64,000 bases of DNA. Source: Pseudomonas gingeri. Lineage in GTDB: Bacteria > Pseudomonadota > Gammaproteobacteria > Pseudomonadales > Pseudomonadaceae. The DNA lies in NCBI RefSeq assembly GCF_013386115.1, contig NZ_JACAOR010000002.1:245881-309880 (forward strand), written 5' to 3'. Shown piece by piece: positions 33,078 through 48,322 of the stretch. Numbering within the stretch: position 1 is the first letter of the stretch; the number at the start of each line of letters is the position of its first letter. The position numbers and the translations under genes were made by a program. The notes below the pieces were generated by a model that ran no database searches, was not told the DNA's origin, and saw nothing but the letters and a program-made list of their open reading frames with translations.

Positions 33078-36000
33078 ATGGCTACGACCACCCTTGGGGT
33101 CAAACTCGACGACCCGACCCGCGAGCGCCTTAAAGCTGCGGCCCACTCGATTGATCGCACTCCCCACTGGCTGATCAAGCAAGCCATTTTCAACTACCTG
33201 GAAAAACTCGAGAGCGGTGCAACCCTGACCGAACTCAGCGGCACGGCCCGGGGTGAAACCGACGATGCCGGCGAGGTCCAGGCCGACCACACTCACCAGT
33301 GCTTCCTCGAATTCGCCGAAAGCATCCTCCCGCAATCGGTCCTGCGCGCCGCCATTACCGCCGCCTACCGTCGCCCCGAGCCGGAAGTGGTGCCGATGCT
33401 GCTGGAACAGGCCCGACTGCCTGCCGCCATGGCCGAGGCCACCCACAAACTGGCTTCGGGCATCGCCGAGAAGCTGCGCAACCAGAAGAGCGCCGGCGGC
33501 CGTGCCGGTATCGTCCAGGGCCTGCTGCAGGAGTTCTCCCTGTCGTCCCAGGAAGGCGTGGCGCTGATGTGCCTGGCCGAAGCCCTGCTGCGCATCCCCG
33601 ACAAGGGCACCCGCGATGCCCTGATCCGCGACAAGATCAGTACCGGCAACTGGCAGCCGCACCTGGGCAACAGCCCGTCGCTGTTCGTCAACGCCGCGAC
33701 CTGGGGCCTGCTGCTGACCGGCAAGCTGGTCGCCACCCACAATGAAGCGGGCCTGACCTCGTCCCTGAGCCGCATCATCGGCAAGAGCGGCGAACCGATG
33801 ATCCGCAAGGGCGTCGACATGGCCATGCGCCTGATGGGCGAACAGTTCGTCACCGGCGAGACCATCGCCGAGGCCCTGGCCAACGCCAGCCGCTTCGAAG
33901 CCAAGGGATTCCGCTACTCCTACGACATGCTCGGCGAAGCGGCCCTGACCGAACACGACGCGCAGAAGTACCTGGCGTCCTACGAGCAGGCCATCCACGC
34001 CATCGGCAAGGCTTCCCACGGCCGCGGCATCTATGAAGGCCCAGGCATCTCCATCAAACTGTCGGCCCTGCACCCGCGCTACAGCCGCGCCCAGTACGAA
34101 CGGGTGATGGACGAGCTGTACCCGCGCCTGCTGTCGCTGACCCTGCTGGCCAAGCAATACGATATCGGCCTGAACATCGATGCCGAGGAAGCCGACCGCC
34201 TTGAGCTGTCCCTGGACCTGCTCGAACGCCTGTGCTTCGAACCGCAACTGACCGGCTGGAACGGCATCGGCTTCGTCATCCAGGCCTACCAGAAGCGCTG
34301 CCCGTACGTGATCGACTACGTCATCGACCTGGCGCGCCGCAGCCGTCATCGCCTGATGATCCGCCTGGTGAAGGGCGCTTACTGGGACAGCGAGATCAAG
34401 CGCGCCCAGGTCGAAGGCCTGGAAGGCTATCCGGTGTATACCCGCAAGGTGTACACCGACGTTTCCTATATTGCCTGCGCACGCAAGCTGCTGTCGGTGC
34501 CGGAAGTCATCTACCCGCAGTTCGCCACCCATAATGCCCACACCCTGTCGGCCATCTACCATATCGCCGGGCAGAACTATTACCCGGGCCAGTACGAATT
34601 CCAGTGTCTGCACGGTATGGGCGAGCCGCTCTACGAACAGGTCGTGGGCAAGGTCGCCGAGGGCAAGCTGAACCGTCCGTGCCGCGTCTACGCCCCGGTC
34701 GGCACCCATGAAACCCTGCTGGCCTACCTGGTTCGCCGGCTGCTGGAGAACGGGGCCAATACCTCCTTCGTCAACCGCATCGCCGACCAGTCCATTTCCA
34801 TCCAGGAACTGGTCGCCGACCCGGTCAGCAGCATCGAGCAGATGGCCCTGCAGGAAGGCGGCTTCGGCCTGCCACATCCGCGCATTGCCTTGCCGCGCGA
34901 GCTGTACGGCCCGGAGCGCGCCAACTCGGCGGGCATCGACATGGCCAACGAACATCGCCTGGCCTCGCTGTCCTGCGCATTGCTGGCCAGCGCCCACAAC
35001 CACTGGAAAGCAGTGCCGATGCTGGGCTGCGAGTCCAGCAACGAAACCGCGGCGCCGGTACTGAACCCATCGGATCACCGTGACCAGGTCGGTCATGTCC
35101 AGGAGGCCACGGTCGAAGACGTCGACAACGCCGTCCAGTGCGCCCTGAACGCCGCACCGATCTGGCAGGCCACCCCGCCGGCCGAGCGCGCCGCGATCCT
35201 GGAGCGTGCCGCCGATCTGATGGAAGGCGAGATCCAGCCGCTGATGGGCCTGCTGGTCCGCGAGGCCGGCAAGACCTTCGCCAACGCCATTGCCGAAGTC
35301 CGCGAGGCCGTGGATTTCCTGCGCTACTACGCGGTGCAGGCACGCAATGATTTCAGCAACGATGCCCACCGCCCATTGGGCCCCGTGGTCTGCATCAGCC
35401 CGTGGAACTTCCCGCTGGCCATCTTCAGCGGCCAGGTGGCTGCCGCACTGGCCGCCGGCAACCCGGTGCTGGCCAAGCCGGCCGAACAGACCCCGCTGAT
35501 CGCGGCCCAGGCCGTGCGCCTGTTGCTCGAAGCCGGGATTCCTGAAGGCGTGGTGCAACTGCTGCCGGGTCGCGGTGAAACCGTCGGTGCCCGCCTGGTC
35601 GGCGACGATCGCGTCAAGGGCGTGATGTTCACCGGCTCCACCGAAGTCGCCCGCCTGCTGCAGCGCAATGTCGCCGGGCGCCTGGACAACCAGGGCCGAC
35701 CGATCCCCCTGATCGCCGAAACCGGCGGGCAGAACGCGATGATCGTCGACTCCTCGGCACTGACCGAACAAGTGGTCATCGACGTCGTCTCCTCGGCTTT
35801 CGACAGCGCCGGCCAACGCTGCTCGGCCCTGCGCGTACTGTGCCTGCAGGAAGACTCCGCCGACCGCGTGATCGAAATGCTCAAGGGTGCCATGGCCGAA
35901 TGCCGCCTCGGCAACCCGGAACGCCTGTCCGTGGATATCGGCCCGGTGATCGACGCCGAGGCCAAGGCCGGCATCGAGAAACATATCCAGGCCATGCGCG

Positions 36001-37031
36001 ACAAAGGCCGCAGCGTCTACCAGGTCGCCATCGCCGACAGCGAGGAATGCAAGCGCGGCACTTTCGTCATGCCGACCCTGATCGAACTGGAAAGCTTCGA
36101 CGAACTGCAGCGGGAAATCTTCGGCCCGGTGCTGCACGTGGTGCGCTACAAGCGCAAGGAAATCGACCAGCTGATCGCCCAGATCAACGCCTCGGGGTAC
36201 GGCCTGACCCTGGGCGTGCACACCCGGATCGACGAAACCATCGCCAAGGTCATCGACAACGTCAATGCCGGCAACGTCTACGTCAACCGCAACATCGTCG
36301 GTGCCGTGGTCGGCGTGCAGCCGTTCGGCGGCGAAGGCCTGTCGGGCACCGGTCCGAAAGCCGGTGGTCCGCTGTACCTGTATCGCCTGCTGGCAACCCG
36401 GCCAAGCGATGCCATCGAGCAATCGTTCGTGCGGGTCGATGCCCTGAATGCGCCGGATGTGCGTTTGCGCGATGCCATGAGCAAGCCGCTGACCGCACTG
36501 CAAACCTGGGCCGGCGCCAACCAGCAGGCCGAACTGGCAGAGCTGTGCGCGCGCTTCGCCACGCAATCGCAAAGCGGCATCACCCGCCCTCTGGTCGGCC
36601 CGACCGGAGAGCGCAACACCTATGCCATCCTGCCCCGCGAACACGTGCTGTGCCTGGCGGACCTCGAAACCGACCTGTTGACCCAGCTCGCCGCGGTGCT
36701 GGCGGTGGGCAGTTCGGCGCTATGGCCGGAGGGTGAGCCGGGCAAGGCGCTATATGCCCGCCTGCCCAAAGAAGTGCAGGCGCGCATCCAGCGGGTAGCC
36801 GACTGGCAGAAGGACGAGGTGATCTTCGATGCCGTGCTGCATCACGGTCATTCCGACCAGTTGCAGGCGGTCTGCCAACAGGTGGCCAAGCGGGCCGGAG
36901 CGATTGTCGGCGTGCAGGGCCTGTCCCAGGGCGAAACCGGGATTGCCCTGGAACGCCTGGTGATCGAGCGGGCATTGAGCGTCAACACCGCCGCCGCGGG
37001 CGGTAACGCCAGCCTGATGACCATCGGCTGA
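33078..37031 (+). CDS. putA: PutA, trifunctional proline utilisation flavoprotein and repressor
   Basis: 1317 aa. N-terminal ribbon-helix-helix DNA-binding domain (about 1-47, MATTTLGVKLDDPTRERL). FAD-dependent proline dehydrogenase in the first half (MIRLVKGAYWDSEIKRAQ near 432). P5C dehydrogenase in the second half, with catalytic Glu in PLIAETGGQNAM and catalytic Cys in SAGQRCSALR near 913. A C-terminal extra domain follows. It oxidises proline to glutamate through a substrate tunnel and switches between membrane enzyme and repressor. ATG at 33078 follows GAGGATAAG. It should autoregulate through the GTTGCA sites upstream. Confidence 0.98.
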   Translation: MATTTLGVKLDDPTRERLKAAAHSIDRTPHWLIKQAIFNYLEKLESGATLTELSGTARGETDDAGEVQADHTHQCFLEFAESILPQSVLRAAITAAYRRPEPEVVPMLLEQARLPAAMAEATHKLASGIAEKLRNQKSAGGRAGIVQGLLQEFSLSSQEGVALMCLAEALLRIPDKGTRDALIRDKISTGNWQPHLGNSPSLFVNAATWGLLLTGKLVATHNEAGLTSSLSRIIGKSGEPMIRKGVDMAMRLMGEQFVTGETIAEALANASRFEAKGFRYSYDMLGEAALTEHDAQKYLASYEQAIHAIGKASHGRGIYEGPGISIKLSALHPRYSRAQYERVMDELYPRLLSLTLLAKQYDIGLNIDAEEADRLELSLDLLERLCFEPQLTGWNGIGFVIQAYQKRCPYVIDYVIDLARRSRHRLMIRLVKGAYWDSEIKRAQVEGLEGYPVYTRKVYTDVSYIACARKLLSVPEVIYPQFATHNAHTLSAIYHIAGQNYYPGQYEFQCLHGMGEPLYEQVVGKVAEGKLNRPCRVYAPVGTHETLLAYLVRRLLENGANTSFVNRIADQSISIQELVADPVSSIEQMALQEGGFGLPHPRIALPRELYGPERANSAGIDMANEHRLASLSCALLASAHNHWKAVPMLGCESSNETAAPVLNPSDHRDQVGHVQEATVEDVDNAVQCALNAAPIWQATPPAERAAILERAADLMEGEIQPLMGLLVREAGKTFANAIAEVREAVDFLRYYAVQARNDFSNDAHRPLGPVVCISPWNFPLAIFSGQVAAALAAGNPVLAKPAEQTPLIAAQAVRLLLEAGIPEGVVQLLPGRGETVGARLVGDDRVKGVMFTGSTEVARLLQRNVAGRLDNQGRPIPLIAETGGQNAMIVDSSALTEQVVIDVVSSAFDSAGQRCSALRVLCLQEDSADRVIEMLKGAMAECRLGNPERLSVDIGPVIDAEAKAGIEKHIQAMRDKGRSVYQVAIADSEECKRGTFVMPTLIELESFDELQREIFGPVLHVVRYKRKEIDQLIAQINASGYGLTLGVHTRIDETIAKVIDNVNAGNVYVNRNIVGAVVGVQPFGGEGLSGTGPKAGGPLYLYRLLATRPSDAIEQSFVRVDALNAPDVRLRDAMSKPLTALQTWAGANQQAELAELCARFATQSQSGITRPLVGPTGERNTYAILPREHVLCLADLETDLLTQLAAVLAVGSSALWPEGEPGKALYARLPKEVQARIQRVADWQKDEVIFDAVLHHGHSDQLQAVCQQVAKRAGAIVGVQGLSQGETGIALERLVIERALSVNTAAAGGNASLMTIG

Positions 37032-37043
37032 ACCACCTGAAAG

Positions 37044-37070
37044 AACAGGCGCCCGCAACGGGCGCCTGTT
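37044..37070. terminator. Bidirectional terminator between convergent putA and the cyclase gene
   Basis: AACAGGCGCCCG (37044-37055) and CGGGCGCCTGTT (37059-37070) form a 12-bp perfect stem with a 3-base loop. It lies in the 50-bp gap between convergent genes and should serve both. Confidence 0.85.
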
Positions 37071-37081
37071 TCCACTCTCGC

Positions 37082-38164
37082 TCAGAACCCGAACCGGGGA
37101 CTGTATTCAACCTGAAACCCCGCCTCCCTCAACTGCCCCTGCAGCGCCAGCAACTCCTCCCTGGATGACACCTGTCGAGGCCGAGGCGTCTCTCCACTCC
37201 CGCGATCCCTGGGAAGAAAGAAAATCGGCGCATCCCGCGCATCGAACCCGGGGGAAAAGGGATTACCGGTCTCATCGTTGTGCCAGACCAGGTTGCCACC
37301 GGTGTAACCCGCCCCGGCAATTTCCCGGTTCAGCGCTTGCACGATAGCGATGCCGAAACGATGGATATTGCCCATATCCACATGCTCCTGCGCCCCCTCG
37401 AAGGCGGGCCGCCCGGTGAGCAGCGGCCTGGCCCTCTGTCTCAGTTCCTCACAGGCGTTCCCCACGAACATCGGTGCAACCCGCAGCGGCCGTACGTTGT
37501 CACCCTGGGCCCTGCGCGGATAAATCGAAAACAGGTCATAGTCCGCCGTGATCGCCCTGTCGCTGCCCGGATTGCTCAACACCTTCACCGGCCCCGCCTC
37601 GTCGAAGACCTGGCCTTTCGCGTCGATGCTGAAATGGGCGGATGCACCTGACGGGTACTCGGCCCGATAGCCTGAACCCCGCGCCGCCATGTGCCCGGTC
37701 GCCAGCAACTCGTCAATGCGTGCCGGGGACAACATCAGGTTCACCGCCTTCGCCCCGCCGGCCAATGCCCCCTCGATACTGCGCTGCTGCCTGGCGACTT
37801 GCCCTGGCACCACCTTCGAGTAGGCAGGATTCAACGGGATGAAACCGGCTGTCGGCCCGGTGCCGCTGGATTTGGCCTTGACGTGAAAATTCTTCGAGGA
37901 AAACCCTTCCCTGAGCAGGCTCGCACTCAGGGGGTTGGGCGCACGAATGCCGAGCACGACGCCGTAGCGGTCCGCCACGGCCTGAATCGCTTCGGCATAC
38001 AACAATCCGGGGCCGGCAGCGGACGATACGGATTGCGCCGGGATTTTCTGAAACGCCTGGGGGCTGTTCGCGACCGCTTTCAGCGACTCGGACAAGACCG
38101 AAGGCAAGGCACCCCTCAAAGGCCCGACGCCGAGAGACGGGGTGGTTGACAGTTTTTCCAGCAT
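37082..38164 (-). CDS. ExoY/edema-factor-like nucleotidyl cyclase, probable secreted effector
   Basis: 360 aa, near the 378 aa of P. aeruginosa ExoY. Residues conserved with ExoY/EF/CyaA: K91 and K98 in SSKNFHVKAKSS (ExoY K81/K88), D208 and D210 in ITADYDLF (metal ligands), and H295 and N301 in GGNLVWHNDETGNPF (EF H577/N583). At the position of EF His351 it has Lys (K96), as ExoY does, so it is closer to ExoY than to anthrax EF. The N-terminal 50 residues are Ser/Pro/Ala-rich without a Sec signal, compatible with type III export. I chose ATG 38164 because GGAG lies six bases upstream; ATG 38176 is the alternative. Such enzymes make cAMP/cGMP inside eukaryotic hosts after activation by actin or calmodulin. 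No secretion or chaperone gene is nearby. Confidence 0.85.
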   Translation of the reverse strand: MLEKLSTTPSLGVGPLRGALPSVLSESLKAVANSPQAFQKIPAQSVSSAAGPGLLYAEAIQAVADRYGVVLGIRAPNPLSASLLREGFSSKNFHVKAKSSGTGPTAGFIPLNPAYSKVVPGQVARQQRSIEGALAGGAKAVNLMLSPARIDELLATGHMAARGSGYRAEYPSGASAHFSIDAKGQVFDEAGPVKVLSNPGSDRAITADYDLFSIYPRRAQGDNVRPLRVAPMFVGNACEELRQRARPLLTGRPAFEGAQEHVDMGNIHRFGIAIVQALNREIAGAGYTGGNLVWHNDETGNPFSPGFDARDAPIFFLPRDRGSGETPRPRQVSSREELLALQGQLREAGFQVEYSPRFGF

Positions 38165-38386
38165 GGGGTGCTCCATCAAAAAAACTCGAAGGACCACTTT
38201 GACGGCAACCGATTCGTTCAAATATCAGAAAAAACCCCTACACGGCACTCTCTCGCGCCGACAAATACTACAAACCCAAGCGACGCCCCTGTCACTGCTT
38301 TGACCCTCCATCACCCAGATCAATCTTGCTAGGCACTGCCCATTCAGCCACCTAGACTCGGTCCATCCCATCAAAGGTAGGCCGCC

Positions 38387-40189
38387 ATGTCCGAGACGCT
38401 GCTCAGTTCCCGTAATCTGGCTTTCGAGCTGTATGAAGTCCTCGATGCCGAAGGCCTGACCCAGCGCGAGCGGTTTGCCGAACATTCACGGGAAACCTTC
38501 GACGCCGCCCTCGGCACCGCCCGCACCATCGCCGAAAAGTTCTTCGCCCCGCACAACCGCAAGAACGATGAAAACGAGCCGCGCTATGAAAACGGCGAGG
38601 CGATCCTGATCCCGGAAGTGAAGCCGGCGGTGGATGCCTTCCTCGAAGCCGGATTCCTCAACGCCGCGCGCAGCTTCGAGGCAGGCGGCATGCAATTGCC
38701 GACGCTGCTGTCGCAAGCCTGCTTCGCGCATTTCCAGTCGGCCAACGCCGCCTCGACTTCCTATCCGTTCCTGACCATGGGCGCGGCGAACCTGATCGAG
38801 AGTTTCGGCAGCGAGGAGCAGAAGCGACGCTTCCTGCAGCCGATGATCGACGGACGCTTCTTCGGCACCATGGCGCTGACCGAACCCCATGCCGGCTCGT
38901 CGCTGGCCGATATCCGTACCCGCGCCGAACCGGCGGCCGACGGCAGCTATCGCCTCAAGGGCAACAAGATCTTCATTTCTGGCGGCGATCACCCGCTGTC
39001 GGAAAACATCGTGCACATGGTCCTCGCCAAGCTGCCGGAGGCACCGCCCGGGGTGAAGGGAATTTCGCTGTTTATCGTGCCCAAGTTCCTGGTCAACGAC
39101 GATGGCAGCCTCGGCCCGCGCAACGATGTGCTGCTGGCCGGGCTGTTCCACAAGATGGGCTGGCGGGGCACCACCTCCACCGCGCTGAACTTCGGCGATA
39201 ACGGTAGTTGCGTCGGCTATCTGGTGGGCAAGCCGCACCATGGCCTGAGCTACATGTTCCAGATGATGAACGAGGCACGCATCGGCGTCGGCATGGGCGC
39301 GGTGATGCTCGGGTATGCCGGCTACCTGTACTCCCTGGAATATGCGCGGGAACGCCCGCAGGGCCGTCTGCCCGACAGCAAGGACCCGGGCACCGCGCCG
39401 GTGGCGATCATCCAGCATGCCGACGTCAAGCGCATGCTGCTGACCCAGAAGGCCTATGTCGAAGGCTCGTTCGACCTCGGCCTGTACGCCGCCCGGCTGT
39501 TCGACGACACCACGACCCTGGCCTCGGAAGTCGAACGGCGCCAGGCCCATGAACTGCTCGACCTGCTGACCCCGATCGTCAAGTCCTGGCCCTCGGAGTT
39601 CTGCCTGAAGGCCAACGAGCTGGCGATCCAGATCCTCGGCGGCCACGGCTATACCCGCGAATACCCGGTGGAACAGTATTACCGCGACAACCGCCTCAAC
39701 CCGATCCACGAAGGCACCCACGGCATCCAGTCGCTGGACCTGCTGGGCCGCAAGCTGGCGCAGAATGGCGGTGCCGGGCTCAAGCAACTGATCCGGCTGA
39801 TCGCCGACACGGCCAGACGGGCAACCGCGCACACCTCGCTGGACGCCCTGCGCGAACCGCTGGAGCAACTGGTCGCCCGCCTGCAGACGGTGACCATCGG
39901 CCTGCTGACCGACCTGGCCCAGGGCAAGGTCAGCAGCAGCCTCGCCAACTCGGCGCTGTACCTGAAAGCGTTCGGCCACACGGTGATCGGCTGGCGCTGG
40001 CTGGAACAGGCGGTCCGGGCCGAAGAAGGCCTGGCCAGGGGCAACCCGGCGGACAGGGCGTTCTACAAGGGCAAGTTGCAGGCTGCCCGCTACTTCCTGA
40101 CCTGGGAAGTCCCCGGCTGCCATCATGAGCTGACGATTCTCGAAGCACGGGACGATACCTGCCTGGCCATGCAGGACGATTGGTTCTAA
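38387..40189 (+). CDS. Acyl-CoA dehydrogenase (PA5020 type, with C-terminal domain)
   Basis: 600 aa, the long acyl-CoA dehydrogenase form. The N-terminal and middle domains carry FGTMALTEPHAGSSLADI near residue 162 (FAD and substrate binding). The C-terminal half has QILGGHGYTREYPVEQYYRD near 410 and INPIHEGTHGIQSLDLLG-like sequence, quoted here from NPIHEGTHGIQSLDLL. It should oxidise acyl-CoA with electrons passing to ETF; chain-length preference is not readable. It sits alone in front of nhaP2, with its own start at ATG 38387. The 222-bp gap upstream separates it from the divergent cyclase gene. Confidence 0.9.
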   Translation: MSETLLSSRNLAFELYEVLDAEGLTQRERFAEHSRETFDAALGTARTIAEKFFAPHNRKNDENEPRYENGEAILIPEVKPAVDAFLEAGFLNAARSFEAGGMQLPTLLSQACFAHFQSANAASTSYPFLTMGAANLIESFGSEEQKRRFLQPMIDGRFFGTMALTEPHAGSSLADIRTRAEPAADGSYRLKGNKIFISGGDHPLSENIVHMVLAKLPEAPPGVKGISLFIVPKFLVNDDGSLGPRNDVLLAGLFHKMGWRGTTSTALNFGDNGSCVGYLVGKPHHGLSYMFQMMNEARIGVGMGAVMLGYAGYLYSLEYARERPQGRLPDSKDPGTAPVAIIQHADVKRMLLTQKAYVEGSFDLGLYAARLFDDTTTLASEVERRQAHELLDLLTPIVKSWPSEFCLKANELAIQILGGHGYTREYPVEQYYRDNRLNPIHEGTHGIQSLDLLGRKLAQNGGAGLKQLIRLIADTARRATAHTSLDALREPLEQLVARLQTVTIGLLTDLAQGKVSSSLANSALYLKAFGHTVIGWRWLEQAVRAEEGLARGNPADRAFYKGKLQAARYFLTWEVPGCHHELTILEARDDTCLAMQDDWF

Positions 40190-40195
40190 AGCTTT

Positions 40196-40225
40196 TTGAC
40201 AGCAGTACATTTCAACAGGTTAGAA
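40196..40225 (+). promoter_or_regulatory. Sigma-70-type promoter for nhaP2
   Basis: A perfect -35 TTGACA lies at 40196-40201 and a -10-like TTAGAA at 40220-40225 (spacer 18 bp). It starts 6 bp after the acyl-CoA dehydrogenase stop and about 67 bp before the nhaP2 start. Confidence 0.6.
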
Positions 40226-40291
40226 TCGCTGGCACGCAGACTGCATGGTCAGTCTGCGCACCGCCTTTCTAGCTTTCCTGGAGTACTGCCT

Positions 40292-42034
<1,743 letters not shown>

Positions 42035-42070
42035 ACTGCCCACTCTCTTCACCTTGCTCGACCGGTACCT

Positions 42071-45421
<3,351 letters not shown>

Positions 45422-45435
45422 CGTCAGGCGCCTGA

Positions 45436-46938
<1,503 letters not shown>

Positions 46939-46959
46939 GGTACAAGACGTACGTCTCCT

Positions 46960-47361
46960 TCAGATAAAGATCTGTTCACGCACCCCGAAGCGTTCAGCCA
47001 ACCAGCGGATCTGGCGCAGGTTGAGCTGGCGCTTGCCACTGAGAATCTCGGAAACCACCGATTGCGGCCCCACGCCGGGCAGGTCGCTCTGGTTCAGGCC
47101 GTGCTCACGCATCATTTCCCGTAACACATCGGCCCCGCTGGCCACCGGCATCGGCCGATGCTCCTGGTCATACGCCTCGATATGGTCACTGAGGATATCC
47201 ACCAGGCTCATGAGCGGGCTCGAGTCGTCCTCGCCAATCACCTCAAGCAGTTCGTCGAGCATGCCGACCAATGCATCGTAGTCAGCTTCGTTTTTCGGCT
47301 TGCGCAGCAACGGCTCGACAAAGTGCCAATGCTCGAAAGCCTGTCGGGTCATGAGGCTCAT
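46960..47361 (-). CDS. higA: HigA-type antitoxin (HTH)
   Basis: 133 aa. The N-terminal half has an acidic stretch LLEVIGEDDSSPLMSLVDIL. The C-terminal helix-turn-helix reads LNQSDLPGVGPQSVVSEILS and NLRQIRWLAERFGV, as in HigA proteins. I set the start at ATG 47361 because GGAGG lies seven bases before it. It begins just after the toxin stop (toxin first, antitoxin second, as in higBA). It should bind HigB and repress the promoter through the repeated sites at 47665 and 47704. Confidence 0.85.
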   Translation of the reverse strand: MSLMTRQAFEHWHFVEPLLRKPKNEADYDALVGMLDELLEVIGEDDSSPLMSLVDILSDHIEAYDQEHRPMPVASGADVLREMMREHGLNQSDLPGVGPQSVVSEILSGKRQLNLRQIRWLAERFGVREQIFI

Positions 47362-47363
47362 CA

Positions 47364-47654
47364 CTATTCCTCCCTCCATTTACCCTTGTCATATTCGCGA
47401 TGATCAAGCACATGCCTGATATAGAGACGGCATACCGTGTAATGCACCACCGCGATCAGCCGCAACTTGTTCCCGCCGATATCGAACACATGGAAATCAC
47501 CAACCTTGTCCGTCGCCGGAAATATGGCCTTCATTGCCGCAAAATGGGCGGGATGACAGTTTTTGATTCGGCGATACCACGCATCCAGCGCAGAGGCCGA
47601 ATCAGGCCAGCGGCCCTTGGCTTCCCAAATACGTTTCTCAGTGATGACACGCAT
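47364..47654 (-). CDS. higB: HigB-type toxin (RelE superfamily mRNA interferase)
   Basis: 96 aa. It starts MRVITEKRIWEAKGRWPD and ends VCRLYIRHVLDHREYDKGKW, with the HigB-toxin family signature RHV-x-HxEYDK. Such toxins cleave ribosome-bound mRNA. ATG at 47654 has GGGAG six to seven bases upstream. It lies on the minus strand in a small toxin-antitoxin unit between selO and trxC. Confidence 0.87.
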   Translation of the reverse strand: MRVITEKRIWEAKGRWPDSASALDAWYRRIKNCHPAHFAAMKAIFPATDKVGDFHVFDIGGNKLRLIAVVHYTVCRLYIRHVLDHREYDKGKWREE

Positions 47655-47664
47655 GCAATCTCCC

Positions 47665-47680
47665 TATCGCATATTGCTAT
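47665..47680. promoter_or_regulatory. Putative HigA operator, copy 1
   Basis: TATCGCATATTGCTAT lies 11 bases upstream of the higB start. It shares 13 of 16 bases with 47704-47719. Repeated motifs immediately upstream of a toxin-antitoxin operon are the usual place for antitoxin binding. Confidence 0.45.
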
Positions 47681-47703
47681 GGAGGTTAAGCTCACCGTCA
47701 AAA

Positions 47704-47719
47704 TATCGCAATTTGATAT
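47704..47719. promoter_or_regulatory. Putative HigA operator, copy 2
   Basis: TATCGCAATTTGATAT sits inside an ATATC/GATAT inverted repeat. It is 39 bp (centre to centre) from copy 1. A minus-strand TTGACG at about 47694-47699 could be the -35 of the higBA promoter, so both sites would flank it. Confidence 0.45.
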
Positions 47720-47881
47720 ACATAAAATCCGACTGACGGCGCGCTCTTCCAGACTAGATTCCCGGACAGAACACCGGTCGGCGAAAATGTGAGGGTATGC
47801 GACAAGCCCCTGAAGCCTTGATAAAACCCGCCCACGACTCCAGATAGAGAACCATTGGCCACTTATCCGGAGCCCCCTCTG

Positions 47882-48322
47882 ATGTCCGAACCCCTGTTGA
47901 TCCCCTGCCCCCACTGCAACGGCCTCAACCGCATCCCTGCCGACCGCCTGGGCGACCAGCCAAAATGCGGGCGCTGCAAGGCCGGGGTCCTGCTGGACAA
48001 ACCTTTCGAGTTGAAACAGGGCGACTACGCCAGCCAGATCAAGGGCGACCTGCCGTTGCTGGTGGATGTCTGGGCGGATTGGTGCGGGCCGTGCAAATCC
48101 TTTGCACCGGTGTTCGAGCAGGCGGCAGGTCAACTGGCGGGCAAATGCCGGCTGGCCAAGCTCGACAGTGAAGCCAACCCGCAACTCTCCGCACAACTGG
48201 GGATTCGCTCGATTCCCAGCCTGATCCTGTTCAGGAACGGCCGGGAAGTCGCGCGGCAGAGCGGGGCATTTCCGTTGCCGCAACTACTGGCGTGGCTGCG
48301 CAGCCAGGGCATTGCCGCCTAA
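47882..48322 (+). CDS. trxC: TrxC, thioredoxin 2 with zinc finger
   Basis: 146 aa. The N-terminal zinc site CPHC and CGRC (residues about 9-36) is typical of Trx2. The active site WCGPC lies near residue 64, followed by [10 protein letters not shown] near 111. It is a cytoplasmic disulfide reductase that in E. coli responds to oxidative stress. I set the start at ATG 47882 ([12 protein letters not shown]); an in-frame ATG at 47855 is less likely. It overlaps the 3' end of the minus-strand ParA gene by 4 bp. Confidence 0.95.
   Translation: MSEPLLIPCPHCNGLNRIPADRLGDQPKCGRCKAGVLLDKPFELKQGDYASQIKGDLPLLVDVWADWCGPCKSFAPVFEQAAGQLAGKCRLAKLDSEANPQLSAQLGIRSIPSLILFRNGREVARQSGAFPLPQLLAWLRSQGIAA

Noticed and set aside
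33012..36644. 1210-codon open frame on the minus strand opposite putA
   Set aside because: High-GC coding DNA leaves long antisense frames open. No family motif, and putA on the plus strand is certain.
37082..38221. TTG at 38221 as the start of the cyclase gene
   Set aside because: No Shine-Dalgarno sequence; ATG 38164 has GGAG at six bases and gives a length close to ExoY.
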